Shown here piece after piece: positions 8,723 to 18,235 of a DNA stretch of 64,000 nt; the first letter of the stretch is position 1, and the number at the start of each line of letters is the position of its first letter. The position numbers were made by a program, and so were the translations under genes. The DNA lies in contig DHHV01000124.1 in assembly GCA_002403455.1 (NCBI GenBank), positions 27,767 through 91,766 on the forward strand, read 5' to 3'. The notes beneath the pieces were generated by a model. That model made no database searches. It was not told where the DNA came from and saw nothing but the letters and a program-made list of their open reading frames with translations. The DNA is from Hyphomonadaceae bacterium UBA4763. GTDB lineage: Bacteria; Pseudomonadota; Alphaproteobacteria; Caulobacterales; Aquidulcibacteraceae.

Positions 8723-9190
8723 ATGAACTCGCGTCAGATTGCAAGCCTTCGCGCCGTCTTTTTCGGGAAATCCTGGCCGATAGCGGTCTTGTCACTCGGC
8801 CTTGTCGCCTGCGAAACGACCATTGCCGCACCGCCGCCCGCCTCCACGACGCCGCCGCCGCGCATCAGCGGCGCGCGCCCACCAACGGAACGCCCTGTCC
8901 TCCAGCCCGCCCCGTCCGATGCGCGCGCATTGATCGGCTTGACGGCCGACGAGGCGCAAGAGCGGCTCGGGCCGCCCTTGATCATCCGGCACGAGGGCGC
9001 AGCGCAATTATGGACCTATTCGATCGACGCTTGTGCGTTGGCGCTCGTGCTGGCGCCAACGCCGCGGACGCCAGGGGCGTTGCGGGTTGTCGACGCCCAT
9101 TTGTCCCCCCGCATTGCAGGTGGGGCGCCAACCGCGCTGGATGTCTGCCTAGCGGCGCAGCAGCGCCCGGGCGCATCCGGGCAACGCTGA
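8723..9190 (+). CDS. putative outer-membrane lipoprotein, unknown function
   Basis: A 155-residue protein with a basic N-terminus, a hydrophobic stretch and lipobox LVAC (Cys at about residue 30), then a proline-rich linker. The conserved-looking core, GLTADEAQERLGPP followed about 10 residues later by LWTY and a CALALVL strand, recalls the small BamE/SmpA-like fold, but this is only a motif-level resemblance. An AGGG lies upstream of ATG 8723. It is a single gene divergent from the PfkB kinase and convergent with the DoxX-like gene, with a hairpin repeat between the latter two. Confidence 0.72.
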   Translation: MNSRQIASLRAVFFGKSWPIAVLSLGLVACETTIAAPPPASTTPPPRISGARPPTERPVLQPAPSDARALIGLTADEAQERLGPPLIIRHEGAAQLWTYSIDACALALVLAPTPRTPGALRVVDAHLSPRIAGGAPTALDVCLAAQQRPGASGQR

Positions 9191-9242
9191 TGGTCAATGC
9201 TCTGTCGTCTGGCAATAATCGGCGAAAGCTTCAACCGCCTGC

Positions 9243-9405
9243 TAGCGTGACGATTCTGAAATTCACCCCATAAATGTGGCATGCTCTGAGCGAATTTCAG
9301 GATCAACGCCACACTAAAAATCAATGAGTTGTAGTGTCCTTTTTGAACCAGAAGTTCGTTAAACACTTGACCCAATTATCGGACGAACTTCTGGTTTAGG
9401 ACACT
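9243..9405 (+). repeat. two-hairpin dispersed repeat, copy 1
   Basis: Two adjacent long inverted repeats. Hairpin 1 has arms 9243-9264 and 9292-9316 (core CTGAAATTC/GAATTTCAG). Hairpin 2 has an outer stem AGTGTCCT (9333-9340) with AGGACACT (9398-9405), a one-sided T-rich bulge, a perfect 14 bp inner stem (9346-9359 with 9383-9396) and a 23 nt loop containing ACACTTGACCCA. A related copy is at 45824-45984, and hairpin 2 has a sequence-divergent relative at 63928-64000. The element overlaps the stop codon of the minus-strand DoxX-like gene. There is no T-tract after the stem on either strand, so it is not a simple terminator. No open reading frame lies inside. Confidence 0.85.
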
Positions 9406-9886
9406 AAGCGCGCTTCAAAAACGCCTGCAGCAAATCAATCCCAAGGCCCACCGCCTCTTTTCGGCGAAACGCCAATAGCAGCGCCGCGCCAAACAACCAG
9501 TTCACGCACGCCGCGATGAACAATCCGCCGCCGTCTTGGTTCGGATCGGTGCCGAGTGGGGTCAGGGTGTGAAAACTGATGGCGCCGGTCATGATGGCGA
9601 CGCCGAGGGCCGCGCCGGCTGCTTGCAATCGCCGCAACGCCGGCAATATGCCGGCAATCAAACAAGCCGAGGCGACGGCTTCCGCCGCTCCGATCGAATA
9701 CTGACTGAACAAACCCGTGTGACCGAACAAACCTGGCGCGCCAAGACTGCCGGCCCATGCATCCAATCGTCCAAAGATTTCTTGCGTTTCCGGCGCATCG
9801 GTAAACTTAAACCGCAAGGAATCTAAGAATATAACGGACATGAAAATCGCCATGCCATGCGGGATCAACCCGAAAATCTTTTTCAT
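9404..9886 (-). CDS. DoxX-like integral membrane protein
   Basis: A 160-residue protein with four hydrophobic helices, resembling the DoxX/DUF-type small membrane proteins of alphaproteobacteria. Visible landmarks are the N-terminal helix, FKFTDAPETQEIFGRLDAW in the first loop, a glycine-rich second and third helix, and ISFHTLTPLGTDPNQDGG before the last helix. I chose ATG 9886 because GGAGG is 5 nt upstream; a longer frame from 9925 lacks this. The stop codon lies in the outer arm of the hairpin repeat at 9243-9405. No function can be assigned beyond the family resemblance. Confidence 0.78.
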   Translation of the reverse strand: MKKIFGLIPHGMAIFMSVIFLDSLRFKFTDAPETQEIFGRLDAWAGSLGAPGLFGHTGLFSQYSIGAAEAVASACLIAGILPALRRLQAAGAALGVAIMTGAISFHTLTPLGTDPNQDGGGLFIAACVNWLFGAALLLAFRRKEAVGLGIDLLQAFLKRA

Positions 9887-10036
9887 CCTGCCCTCCGATT
9901 GACGATGCGATAATGGCAAACCCACTCAGTCGCAATTCAAGAACGGCTCGGCCATGCGCGTTTCGGTTATGGTTTCTATACCGCTGACGGCCAGCTTTAG
10001 CCGCTTCCCGAACCTGACTTTTTCGGGGCGTCTATG

Positions 10037-10918
10037 TCAAGGCCGCGCAACGAGGTGATCGATCAATGCGCGCACGCGCGGCGCGATAAACCGGTTCTGC
10101 GGGATCAGCGCGTGGATCGGCCGCGCCGCCATCGCCCATCCGGGTAAAACCCGCGCCAAACGCCCTGAAGCGATGTCCTCGCCGAGGACAAATTCCGGGA
10201 TCGCGGCGATCCCGAGGCCGGCTCTGGCGGCGTCGCGGCTCGCTTCCGGGCTATTGACGCTGAACCGGCCGGCAATTTTCACAGAGACTTGCGCGTCCTT
10301 TGGCCCATTCAGGGTCCAGCGCTGCGGCGCGGGGAAATTCAAATCGATAATCGCCGGCCAGTCCGACAGAATGTCGGGACCAGCGTTGTGGGGAATTTGC
10401 AGGGCAATGTCCGGGCAAGCCACCAACGCCACCGGCGCCATGCCCAATTTGCGCGCGATCAGCGAGGAATCCTCCAGCGGACCGATCCGGACCGCGAGGT
10501 CAAATCCGTCCTCGATGAGATCGACCCGTCGGTCGGACAGCACCAGCCGCGCATCGATCCGCGGATGCAATTTCATGAAGTCAATCAACGGTCCCATCAA
10601 ATGGGTCGTCGCAAAAGTCACCGGCGCGCTGATGCGCAACAGGCCGGCAATCTCGTTTTGATCGGCGCGCATCTGCCGATCGAGCCGCTCGAGGCTGTCC
10701 AGCACGGCTTTGACGTCTTCCAACGCCGCTACGCCTGCCGGTGTCAGCGCGACTTGCCGGGTGGTGCGATCAAACAATCGGGTCGCATAATCAGCTTCCA
10801 ACCAGGCAATGCGTTTGGAGACCTGCGCCGGGGTGATGGCGCCACGCGCGGCCGCCTCGGTAAAGCTCCCGAATTCCGCCACTTGCGCGAAGGTGCGCAA
10901 CGCCTCGATCCGATCCAT
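10037..10918 (-). CDS. LysR-type transcriptional regulator
   Basis: A 293-residue LysR-family regulator. The N-terminal winged helix-turn-helix (residues 1-60, FAQVAEFGSFTEAAARGAITPAQVSKRIAWLE) is followed by a helical linker and a periplasmic-binding-protein-like effector domain. The sequence belongs to the CrgA/YafC-like group (MDRIEALRTF, DRTTRQVALTPAG). The start ATG is unambiguous. It is divergent from the M23 peptidase gene across about 100 bp, so that peptidase may be its target, although LysR targets cannot be read from this sequence alone. Confidence 0.92.
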   Translation of the reverse strand: MDRIEALRTFAQVAEFGSFTEAAARGAITPAQVSKRIAWLEADYATRLFDRTTRQVALTPAGVAALEDVKAVLDSLERLDRQMRADQNEIAGLLRISAPVTFATTHLMGPLIDFMKLHPRIDARLVLSDRRVDLIEDGFDLAVRIGPLEDSSLIARKLGMAPVALVACPDIALQIPHNAGPDILSDWPAIIDLNFPAPQRWTLNGPKDAQVSVKIAGRFSVNSPEASRDAARAGLGIAAIPEFVLGEDIASGRLARVLPGWAMAARPIHALIPQNRFIAPRVRALIDHLVARP

Positions 10919-11018
10919 GCGATGCTCGATTCTAAAAAACAGCGCCCGCCAATTTGCCGCCGCGCCATAAACCGCTTAATGGGGGAGTACAGGTCAACCT
11001 TTTCGGCGGAGCCGACCC

Positions 11019-11726
11019 ATGCCGCGACAACTGATGTCACGATCGGTCAACAGCCGCGCCAGGGTAATCGTCGCGCGGCTAATCCTGCAAGCATCTTGCT
11101 GTGCGCTTGTTATGGGCTGCGCTACCACACAAGGCGCGGCGGCCGACCCTGTCGCACGCGCGCCGAATGCGGTCCCGATCGACGCGCCGATTTTGGAAAC
11201 CTTGGCCTTATGCCCCGGCTTGACTGTCGCCAACGCGCCAATGGCCGACGCCGATCGCCGCCTGACCGAGTACGCCGCCTTTGCCGCGTTGAACGGGGTG
11301 ACATTGTTGCGCGCGCCGATCGCTGCTGCGGCGAACCCTTGTCTGTCCTCCGGCTTTGGGCCGCGCAATGGCCGGCCTCATCGCGGCGTTGATTATCACG
11401 CCGCGCGCGGCGCGCCGATCCTTGCCGCCGGCGCGGGCGAGGTGCGTGAACTCACCGCCCGCGATGATTTCGGGCTGATGGTCCTGATCGACCATGGCGC
11501 GGGCGTGTTTACGCGATATGCGCATTTGGACGCGGTTGCCGACGGCTTGGCGATTGGTCAACCCGTTGACCTCGGTCAGCCGATCGGCGCGATGGGGTCG
11601 AGCGGCGCCGGCGTCCGTGCGGTGCATTTGCATTTCGAAGTCCTTACCGGCGATTATGAGACGCCCAAACGCTCCTTCGGCCTCGATGCGGTCGATATTT
11701 TTGTGCTGCCAGCGCCGAATGCATAG
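11019..11726 (+). CDS. M23-family peptidoglycan metallopeptidase lipoprotein
   Basis: A 235-residue predicted zinc endopeptidase of the LytM/M23 family. The N-terminus has a hydrophobic signal ending in a lipobox-like LVMGC, suggesting membrane anchoring. The catalytic zinc ligands are intact: HRGVD (His and Asp) near residues 125-129 and HLHFEV near 200-205, with the glycine-rich GSSGAGVRAVHLHF segment. GGAG lies 7 nt before ATG 11019. Such proteins cut peptide cross-links or activate amidases at the cell envelope. It precedes a TonB receptor by 61 bp on the same strand. Confidence 0.9.
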   Translation: MPRQLMSRSVNSRARVIVARLILQASCCALVMGCATTQGAAADPVARAPNAVPIDAPILETLALCPGLTVANAPMADADRRLTEYAAFAALNGVTLLRAPIAAAANPCLSSGFGPRNGRPHRGVDYHAARGAPILAAGAGEVRELTARDDFGLMVLIDHGAGVFTRYAHLDAVADGLAIGQPVDLGQPIGAMGSSGAGVRAVHLHFEVLTGDYETPKRSFGLDAVDIFVLPAPNA

Positions 11727-11787
11727 CCCATCCCGCGCGGATTGGCGCAATTGCAAGCCCAGGCCCATTCGCCGAACACTGCCCGGC

Positions 11788-13869
11788 ATGGCGCCATCTC
11801 GAAAGGTCCTTTATCGCGTTGTTCTGACAATCGGCCTTGCCGCGCCGGTCCCCGGCGCGTCGGCGCAAACCGCGCCGCCGCCCGTCCTCGCGACCGACGA
11901 CGAACGCCGCGACTCCGCGATTGTGCTGTCGGCCGAGGGGCGCGAAAGCCCTGCCTTTCGCGCCCCGCAAAGCATTGGCCGGTTGGAAGCCGATCAGCTG
12001 CAACGCCTGAATGCGGACCAAATCTCGGAAGCGGTCAACCGGATCGCCGGCGTGAACGTCCAGCGCGGCAATGGCGTGGAGCATTTGACCGCCATCCGCT
12101 CGCCGGTGCTGACCGGCGGGGCGGGAGCCGGATCGTTTTTATTCCTCGAGGACAACGTGCCGCTGCGCTCGGCAGGGTTCGCCAATGTCAATGGCCTCGC
12201 TGACGCCCATGACGAGATCGCCGCCGCCATCGAAGTGGTCAAAGGCCCTTCTGGTGCGCTGTACGGCGCCAACGCCATCCACGGCGTGATCCACGTTGTC
12301 AGTCCCGAGCCCGACGTCGACGAAAGCCTGCTGGCGCGCTTCGCCGCCGATACCAATGAACGCTTCAAAGCCTCGGCCTGGGCGACCGGCGGGGCGGCGG
12401 CGCATGCCTTTGGGCTTGGCGTCAGTTTGCAAGACGAACGCGGCTTTCAAGTCGAGTCCGGCTTGGATCAACAAAAGGCGACCTTGCGCCATCGCTGGGA
12501 CGGACCGGGCTTTGCCCTTACCTCCACCATCGTCGCCGTCAACATCAACCAAGAAACCGCGGGTTTTATCGAAGGCGATGACGTCTTCGCCGATCCCATT
12601 TTGCGCCGACAAAATGAATTCCCGCAGGCTTTTCGCGATTTGCAAGTCTTGCGCGGGCAAGTGCGCGCCGACTGGACGATCAACCCGGATTGGCGGCTTG
12701 TTGCAACGCCCTTTGCCCGGGTCAGCGAGCAGCGCTTCATTTTACATTTTCTACCCTCGCAAGCCTTGGAAACCAATGATCATTCGTCGGTCGGCGTCCA
12801 ATCGGCGCTTTATGGCGCATTGTTTGGCGGCGCGGTGGAGACGATTTTCGGCCTCGACCTGGAGCGCACGCAAGGCGATTTAATCGAGTTCCAAGAAATC
12901 GCAACAATCGGCACGTTCACGCAAGGGCTGCATTATGATTACGCGGTTGACGCTATGGGCGTGTCGCCTTTTGCGCAAGCCGCCTTATCGATTGGGCCGC
13001 GTGTTCGGCTGATCGCGGCGGCGCGGCTCGATTACACGCGCTTTGACTATGACAACCGCACGGATGCCGGCGACGTGGGCCGGTTTCGCCGCCCGCCCGA
13101 CCGGGTCGATCGCTTTGTGACCATTAGCCCCAAATTGAGCGTGCAGGTTGATCTTGCCAAAGGCTTGCTCGCGCACGCCAATTTCGCGCGCGGGGCGCGG
13201 CCGCCGCAAACCTCTGATCTTTATCGCTTGCAGACCTTGCAGCCGGTCGATGACCGCATCGATCCGGAAGTGATCGATTCCGTTGATGGGGGCTTGCGCG
13301 GCGCCTTTCGCCATTGGTCATTCGATGTGGTGGGGTTTTGGGCGGACAAGCGCAATTTCTTCTTTCGCGATTCCAATGGCTTCAACGTGCTGGATGGCCG
13401 AACGCGCCATATCGGCGTGGAATCCAGCATCGGCTGGGAGCCGACGGAGCGCTTTCGCCTGGTTGGGGCGATGACTTATGCCCGTCACACCTACCGCTTT
13501 GACAATGTTGTGGGGGCGGCAAGCGAGATCATCCGCTTCGGCGCCGATGTCGACACCGCGCCGCGCATTCTCTCCAATCTGCGCGCTGTTTGGCGCCCGC
13601 TCGACCGCGCTGAGATTGAAGCCGAATGGGTGCGCGTCGGTCGCTATTTCACCAACGCCGCCAATTCCAATATCTATGAGGGGCATAATCTGATGCATTT
13701 GCGGCTCGGCTTTGAGCTGACCCGGCAGTTTTCGGTGTTTTTCGCGGCGCGTAACGTGCTCGATCGTCTTTACGCCGAGCGCGCCGATTTCGCTTTCGGC
13801 AATGAGCGGTTCTTCCCCGGCGAAGAACGCACGTTCAGTTTTGGCCTGTCGGCGCGGTTTGGACCGTAA
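11788..13869 (+). CDS. TonB-dependent outer-membrane receptor
   Basis: A 693-residue TonB-dependent receptor. A signal peptide (ending GASAQT) is followed by a short TonB-box-like region, a plug domain (SEAVNRIAGVNVQRGNG, GPSGALYGANAIHGVIHVV) and a 22-strand-type barrel ending in FSFGLSARFGP. I chose ATG 11788 (MAPSRKVLY), which gives the signal peptide; the open frame continues upstream across the M23 gene but that part is a shadow. The ligand is unknown: plausible candidates are siderophores, cobalamin or sugars. No dedicated partner transporter is adjacent. Confidence 0.92.
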   Translation: MAPSRKVLYRVVLTIGLAAPVPGASAQTAPPPVLATDDERRDSAIVLSAEGRESPAFRAPQSIGRLEADQLQRLNADQISEAVNRIAGVNVQRGNGVEHLTAIRSPVLTGGAGAGSFLFLEDNVPLRSAGFANVNGLADAHDEIAAAIEVVKGPSGALYGANAIHGVIHVVSPEPDVDESLLARFAADTNERFKASAWATGGAAAHAFGLGVSLQDERGFQVESGLDQQKATLRHRWDGPGFALTSTIVAVNINQETAGFIEGDDVFADPILRRQNEFPQAFRDLQVLRGQVRADWTINPDWRLVATPFARVSEQRFILHFLPSQALETNDHSSVGVQSALYGALFGGAVETIFGLDLERTQGDLIEFQEIATIGTFTQGLHYDYAVDAMGVSPFAQAALSIGPRVRLIAAARLDYTRFDYDNRTDAGDVGRFRRPPDRVDRFVTISPKLSVQVDLAKGLLAHANFARGARPPQTSDLYRLQTLQPVDDRIDPEVIDSVDGGLRGAFRHWSFDVVGFWADKRNFFFRDSNGFNVLDGRTRHIGVESSIGWEPTERFRLVGAMTYARHTYRFDNVVGAASEIIRFGADVDTAPRILSNLRAVWRPLDRAEIEAEWVRVGRYFTNAANSNIYEGHNLMHLRLGFELTRQFSVFFAARNVLDRLYAERADFAFGNERFFPGEERTFSFGLSARFGP

Positions 13870-13887
13870 CGCGACGCGGGACGATCG

Positions 13888-15099
13888 TCAGACTCGTTTC
13901 GGCCTGCCGAGCACCAAAGCCGCCGCCTGGCGCGCCACGGAAGCGTCTTCGTCGAGCTCTTCGGCTTTGCCCAAATCATTGCGGTTAAAGTCCGAGGACA
14001 AGGCCCAGTTCCAATAGCGCAACACGGTTTGCGCTTTGGCGACCGCCAGCGAATCATAGGCAAAAGCCATGCGTTGGAACGGACTCGCCGGATCGGGCGA
14101 TACCGGCCGCCGCAAGGCGCGCCACAGCCGTTCGACATAATCGCGCTTGAGGCCGACGGCTTTGCACAGGATCGCCACAGCTTCACCTCCCGCATCGCCA
14201 AAAATTTGCGCCGCTGTCACGGGTTTGATCCCGCAGATGTAAGCGATTTCGTTGATCACAAAAAGATCTGGTTTGGCTAGCGCCGCGTCGATCGCCGCTT
14301 CAAGCGTGCCATAAGGCGACCGCGCCATCGCGGCGCGATTGCGTTGGCGCCTTTCTATGTATTGCAGGGCTTTGCGCACCACAGCGTCGGCAAAATTGTC
14401 TTCGGCCGCAATGGGAAACATGTCGCTGGCCGAAGCGATCAACACAGCCCGATCGACCGCGAAACGCTTTAAAATGGCCCGTCGGCCGTCCTCATCGGCC
14501 CACCAGAATACCGCGAAGGCGTGTGCAGGCGTAAGCTCCTGGCGCCGCAATAACGGGGCAACGAGCGTCGCGTGATCGCGGCTCGCCCGCACCAATCGAT
14601 CCATAGTCGTGATTGATATCGACGCCGTCGTGTTCAACAGCAATACGGACAGTGTTTGCACATCGCCGTGGATCGCCAGCATATCGACGACCGCTTCGCC
14701 GAGATTTTTGCGCGCGGCTATTATCCGACGGTGCGCGCTCGAGGCGGTCTGAGTGATATGAATCAGATCGGAATCATTGAGCGCCGTACTCTCTTCCAGC
14801 AAAGGCCGCGCCACGGAAACATCATCGCGCGCCAGCAGCAAGGTGACCCGCTTGGGCGAATCGGCCAAAGCCGCCAAACGCTGTGCCGTCTGTTGGCGCA
14901 TGGCGGCAGAGCCGAGTTTCAGCAATTCGATCAGAATATCGCCGGCCATGTCGCGCTCATGCCGAGAAATCCGCGTCAGCGGCATCGAGACGACTTCGCA
15001 CAAGCGCCGCAGCATCATCTCGCGCGTGATCGCTCGCGAACTTGCGTGTCCTGAGCCGTTACGTGTTCCGTTGTCGGGGTTAACTGGGGCGGGCTGCAT
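13888..15099 (-). CDS. DUF2336 domain-containing protein
   Basis: A 403-residue, largely alpha-helical protein of the DUF2336 family, which is mostly restricted to alphaproteobacteria and has no established biochemical role. HEAT-like repeated helical segments are visible, for example LLKLGSAAMRQQTAQRLAAL and VSVARPLLEESTALNDSDL, followed by RRIIAARKNLGEAVVD and HAFAVFWWADEDGRRAILKRF. No signal peptide or membrane segment. It is monocistronic, convergent with the TonB receptor gene by 18 bp. Family members are sometimes linked to regulatory or motility functions, but nothing in this context supports a specific one. Confidence 0.85.
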   Translation of the reverse strand: MQPAPVNPDNGTRNGSGHASSRAITREMMLRRLCEVVSMPLTRISRHERDMAGDILIELLKLGSAAMRQQTAQRLAALADSPKRVTLLLARDDVSVARPLLEESTALNDSDLIHITQTASSAHRRIIAARKNLGEAVVDMLAIHGDVQTLSVLLLNTTASISITTMDRLVRASRDHATLVAPLLRRQELTPAHAFAVFWWADEDGRRAILKRFAVDRAVLIASASDMFPIAAEDNFADAVVRKALQYIERRQRNRAAMARSPYGTLEAAIDAALAKPDLFVINEIAYICGIKPVTAAQIFGDAGGEAVAILCKAVGLKRDYVERLWRALRRPVSPDPASPFQRMAFAYDSLAVAKAQTVLRYWNWALSSDFNRNDLGKAEELDEDASVARQAAALVLGRPKRV

Positions 15100-15157
15100 T
15101 GGCTGAAGCTTGCGCTAAGTCGATTACTTTTGGATGAATTCAGCGCACTTGCGCCGA

Positions 15158-15925
15158 TCAGACGACGATCGTCACGCCCAAATCGCGGAACATCGCTTCG
15201 ACCGCCGCGCGCGCTTCGGTCAACTCAGCGAGGTCGGTCCCGCGCGCAACGACGCAGGCGCCAAAATCGCCATCCGCGTAATAGGGATAAGAACCAAAGC
15301 TTAAATTCGGGCGGGCTTTGGCGATCGCTTCCAACGGCGCGGCGATCAAGCCTTCGCGGGCGCGCGGGCCGCGAATTTCGATGGCGTGCGTAACCGCCCC
15401 GCCCTCGATCCATGGCGCAATCTCTTCCAGCATGGCCCGCATCACCATCGGCACGCCGGCCAGCACGAAGACATTGCGGACCATGAAGCCAGGCGCGGTC
15501 GAGACCTTGTTGCGGATCAGCCGCGCGCCGTGCGGCAGCCGCGCCATCCGTCGCCGCGCCGGGGTGAAGTCCTGCTCGGCATAATGCGCCCCCAACAGCG
15601 CCAAGGCCTCAGGGTGCTCGTCCAACGCCGCGTCAAACGCCGCCGCGATCGCGTCAGCGGTGATGTCGTCATGGGTCGGGCCGATGCCGCCGGTGGTGAA
15701 CACATAATCATAGGCGCTCGCCAAGGCGCGCACGGCGCTCTTGATCGCAACCGGATCGTCGGCGACGACGCGCGCTTCAGCAAGGCTAACGCCCAGAGGC
15801 CCCAAAAATTGCGCCAGCGTGCGCAAATTGGTCTCTTGGGTGCGCCCGGAGAGGATTTCATCGCCGATGACGAGCAAGGCCGCGCGCACGCGCCGCGGCG
15901 GCGGAGCAATTGCGGTCGCGCTCAC
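15158..15925 (-). CDS. CinA-type molybdopterin-binding domain protein
   Basis: A 255-residue protein of the MoaB/Mog (MoCF) fold, corresponding to the N-terminal domain of CinA-like proteins without the C-terminal amidohydrolase domain. Signature motifs are VIGDEILSGRTQETN and TTGGIGPTHDDITADA. Related stand-alone proteins have been annotated as competence/damage-inducible protein A; some have pyrophosphatase activity on nucleotides. The start overlaps the upstream cupin gene by 4 nt, so the two are translationally coupled on the minus strand downstream of lepA. Confidence 0.88.
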   Translation of the reverse strand: MSATAIAPPPRRVRAALLVIGDEILSGRTQETNLRTLAQFLGPLGVSLAEARVVADDPVAIKSAVRALASAYDYVFTTGGIGPTHDDITADAIAAAFDAALDEHPEALALLGAHYAEQDFTPARRRMARLPHGARLIRNKVSTAPGFMVRNVFVLAGVPMVMRAMLEEIAPWIEGGAVTHAIEIRGPRAREGLIAAPLEAIAKARPNLSFGSYPYYADGDFGACVVARGTDLAELTEARAAVEAMFRDLGVTIVV

Positions 15926-16302
15926 ACCCGCACCCCGTCCGGCGCGGTCAGGGTCGGATGCGTTTCCGCGCCCGTATTGCGCAGGCCCTTCGGCGCAAGG
16001 ATCAGGATATGCGCCTCCTGCGCGGCGCGGGTGCGATGGCGCATGCCGGCTGGCACGACCATCATCTCGCCCGCGTGTAGGACATGGGTCTGGCGCGTTG
16101 CGTCGTCTTCGCCAAGGTCAATTTCCATACTGCCCGCCAGGCACAAAAACACCTCGTCGGCGCCGTCATGGTGATGGAACAGGAACTCGCCTTCGATCTT
16201 GGCGAGCTTGATCTCCGCGCCATTTGCTTCGGCGACGACTTTCGGGCGCCAATGCTCGGCAAATAGCGACAGCTTTTGCGACAGATTGATCACGCTCATC
16301 AA
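15922..16302 (-). CDS. small cupin-domain protein
   Basis: A 126-residue single-domain cupin. The metal-binding motif 1 is visible as [20 protein letters not shown] (His, His and Glu) and motif 2 as [14 protein letters not shown], so a metal site is plausible. The substrate is unknown. Members of this type are often annotated as mannose-6-phosphate isomerase-like or cupin 2 proteins. Its start overlaps the 3' end of lepA by 4 nt and its stop overlaps the CinA-type gene by 4 nt, giving a tight lepA-cupin-cinA unit. Confidence 0.85.
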   Translation of the reverse strand: MMSVINLSQKLSLFAEHWRPKVVAEANGAEIKLAKIEGEFLFHHHDGADEVFLCLAGSMEIDLGEDDATRQTHVLHAGEMMVVPAGMRHRTRAAQEAHILILAPKGLRNTGAETHPTLTAPDGVRV

Positions 16303-18104
16303 TCAGCATCCATTTTCAACGCGGCGATAAAGGCCTCCTGCGGGATTTCGACCTTGCCATATTCACGCATGCGCTTTTTGCCCTCTTTTTGCTTGTCGAG
16401 CAATTTGCGTTTGCGGGTGGCGTCGCCGCCATAGCATTTCGCGGTGACGTCTTTGCGCAAGGCGCGGATCGTCTCGCGCGCGATGACTTTGCCGCCGATG
16501 GCGGCCTGGATCGGCACTTGGAACATATGCGGCGGGATCAGGTCTTTCAGTTTCTCGCACATCGAGCGGCCGCGCGTTTCGGCCCGCGTGCGGTGCACCA
16601 GCATGGCCAGCGCATCGACCGGCTCGGCATTGACCAGCACTTGCAATTTGACCAGATCGCCCTCGCGATGGCCATGCATCTGATAGTCGAACGAGGCATA
16701 GCCCTTGGAAATCGACTTTAGACGATCGTAGAAGTCAAACACGACTTCGTTCAACGGCAAATCATATTGCAGCATGGCGCGCGCGCCGCTGTATGACAGA
16801 TTGACTTGTTCCCCGCGCCGGTCTTGGCACAATTTGATCACCGAGCCGAGATATTCATCCGGCGTCAAGATCGTGGCGCGGATCCACGGCTCCTCGATCT
16901 TTTCGATGCGCATCACGTCTGGCAGATCGGCCGGATTGTGCAAATCAAGCTTCGCGCCGTCGCGCATGAAGATCTGATAGACCACAGACGGCGCCGTGGT
17001 AATCAAATCGAGGTTGAATTCGCGCGTCAGCCGCTCTTGAATAATCTCCAAATGCAGGAGACCCAAAAAACCGCAGCGGAAGCCAAAGCCAAGCGCCGCG
17101 CTGGTCTCCATCTCGAAAGAAAACGACGCATCATTCAGGCGCAATTTGTCCATGGCGTTGCGCAAGTCTTCAAACTCGGACGCATCGAGCGGGAAAATAC
17201 CGCAGAACACCACCGGCTGCACCGGCTTAAAGCCCGGCAGCGGCCCATCGCAGGGGCGCTTGTCCTCGGTGATCGTGTCGCCGACGCGGGTGTCGGCGAC
17301 TTGCTTGATTGACCCCGTGAAAAAACCAACCTCGCCCGGGCCGAGCGCCTCCATGTCTTCGATTTTCGGCCGAAACACCCCGACCTTGTCAACGCCATGC
17401 ACGGCGCCGGTCGACCATAATTTCAGCTTCATGCCCTTGCGGATGACGCCATCGACAATGCGAAACAAGACGACAACGCCGAGATAGGGATCATACCAGG
17501 AATCAATCAGCATGGCCTTTAGCGGGGCCTGGGGATCGCCAATCTTTGGCGCCGGCAGACGCGTGACGATCGCCTCCAGGACCTGATCGATATTGAGACC
17601 CGTCTTCGCCGAAATCGGAATGGCTTCGCTGGCGTCCAGACCGATAACGTCTTCGATCTGGGCTTTGACCCGGTCGGGCTCGGCGGCCGGCAGGTCGATC
17701 TTGTTCAAGACCGGCACGATGTCGTGATTGTTGTCGATCGCCTGATAGACATTGGCCAAGGTCTGCGCCTCGACGCCTTGGCTGGCGTCGACCACCAGGA
17801 GCGAGCCTTCGCAGGCCGCCAAAGAGCGCGACACTTCATAGGCGAAGTCAACATGGCCGGGCGTGTCCATCAGATTGAGGACATAATTTTCGCCGTCCTT
17901 GGCCTTGTAATCGAGCCGAACCGTCTGCGCCTTGATCGTGATGCCGCGCTCGCGCTCGATATCCATGGAATCGAGCACCTGATCTTTCATTTCGCGCTCT
18001 GACAACCCTCCCGTCATTTGGATCAACCGATCGGCCAAGGTTGATTTGCCGTGATCGATATGGGCGACGATCGAAAAATTACGGATGCGCGCGCGTGGCG
18101 TCAT
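16299..18104 (-). CDS. lepA: elongation factor 4 (LepA), ribosomal back-translocase GTPase
   Basis: A 601-residue translational GTPase. LepA binds ribosomes and influences translocation and initiation under stress. G motifs are intact: G1 AHIDHGKST near residues 14-22, G3 DTPGHVDF, G4 NKIDLP, G5 SAKTG. The LepA-specific C-terminal domain is recognised by [23 protein letters not shown] chose ATG 18104 ([13 protein letters not shown]) to match the family N-terminus; the open frame extends 67 codons upstream but that stretch is not LepA-like. No clear Shine-Dalgarno is seen before this start. First gene of a unit with the cupin and CinA-type genes. Confidence 0.96.
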   Translation of the reverse strand: MTPRARIRNFSIVAHIDHGKSTLADRLIQMTGGLSEREMKDQVLDSMDIERERGITIKAQTVRLDYKAKDGENYVLNLMDTPGHVDFAYEVSRSLAACEGSLLVVDASQGVEAQTLANVYQAIDNNHDIVPVLNKIDLPAAEPDRVKAQIEDVIGLDASEAIPISAKTGLNIDQVLEAIVTRLPAPKIGDPQAPLKAMLIDSWYDPYLGVVVLFRIVDGVIRKGMKLKLWSTGAVHGVDKVGVFRPKIEDMEALGPGEVGFFTGSIKQVADTRVGDTITEDKRPCDGPLPGFKPVQPVVFCGIFPLDASEFEDLRNAMDKLRLNDASFSFEMETSAALGFGFRCGFLGLLHLEIIQERLTREFNLDLITTAPSVVYQIFMRDGAKLDLHNPADLPDVMRIEKIEEPWIRATILTPDEYLGSVIKLCQDRRGEQVNLSYSGARAMLQYDLPLNEVVFDFYDRLKSISKGYASFDYQMHGHREGDLVKLQVLVNAEPVDALAMLVHRTRAETRGRSMCEKLKDLIPPHMFQVPIQAAIGGKVIARETIRALRKDVTAKCYGGDATRKRKLLDKQKEGKKRMREYGKVEIPQEAFIAALKMDAD

Positions 18105-18235
18105 ATGAGGAGGGCTTCTCGAGCTAAACGGGCGCGCCGACGCGAAACCGGCGCAAAACCACATGGATGAGGTCAGGGCGCGAGCCGATAGCATGGGCGC
18201 ACCAGCGCGCCAAGCTTTTGCGCCGCAGCAAGGCG

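Noticed and set aside
9333..9405. Hairpin 2 of the repeat as a rho-independent terminator of the flanking genes
   Set aside because: No T-run follows the stem on either strand. The T-rich part lies inside the hairpin as a one-sided bulge and is kept in all copies.
11494..11787. N-terminal extension of the first TonB receptor
   Set aside because: The upstream part of the frame overlaps the M23 peptidase and lacks a signal peptide. ATG 11788 gives a normal signal sequence.
13870..15157. Plus-strand open frames inside the DUF2336 region
   Set aside because: They are shadows of the DUF2336 gene, without a start site or recognisable domains.
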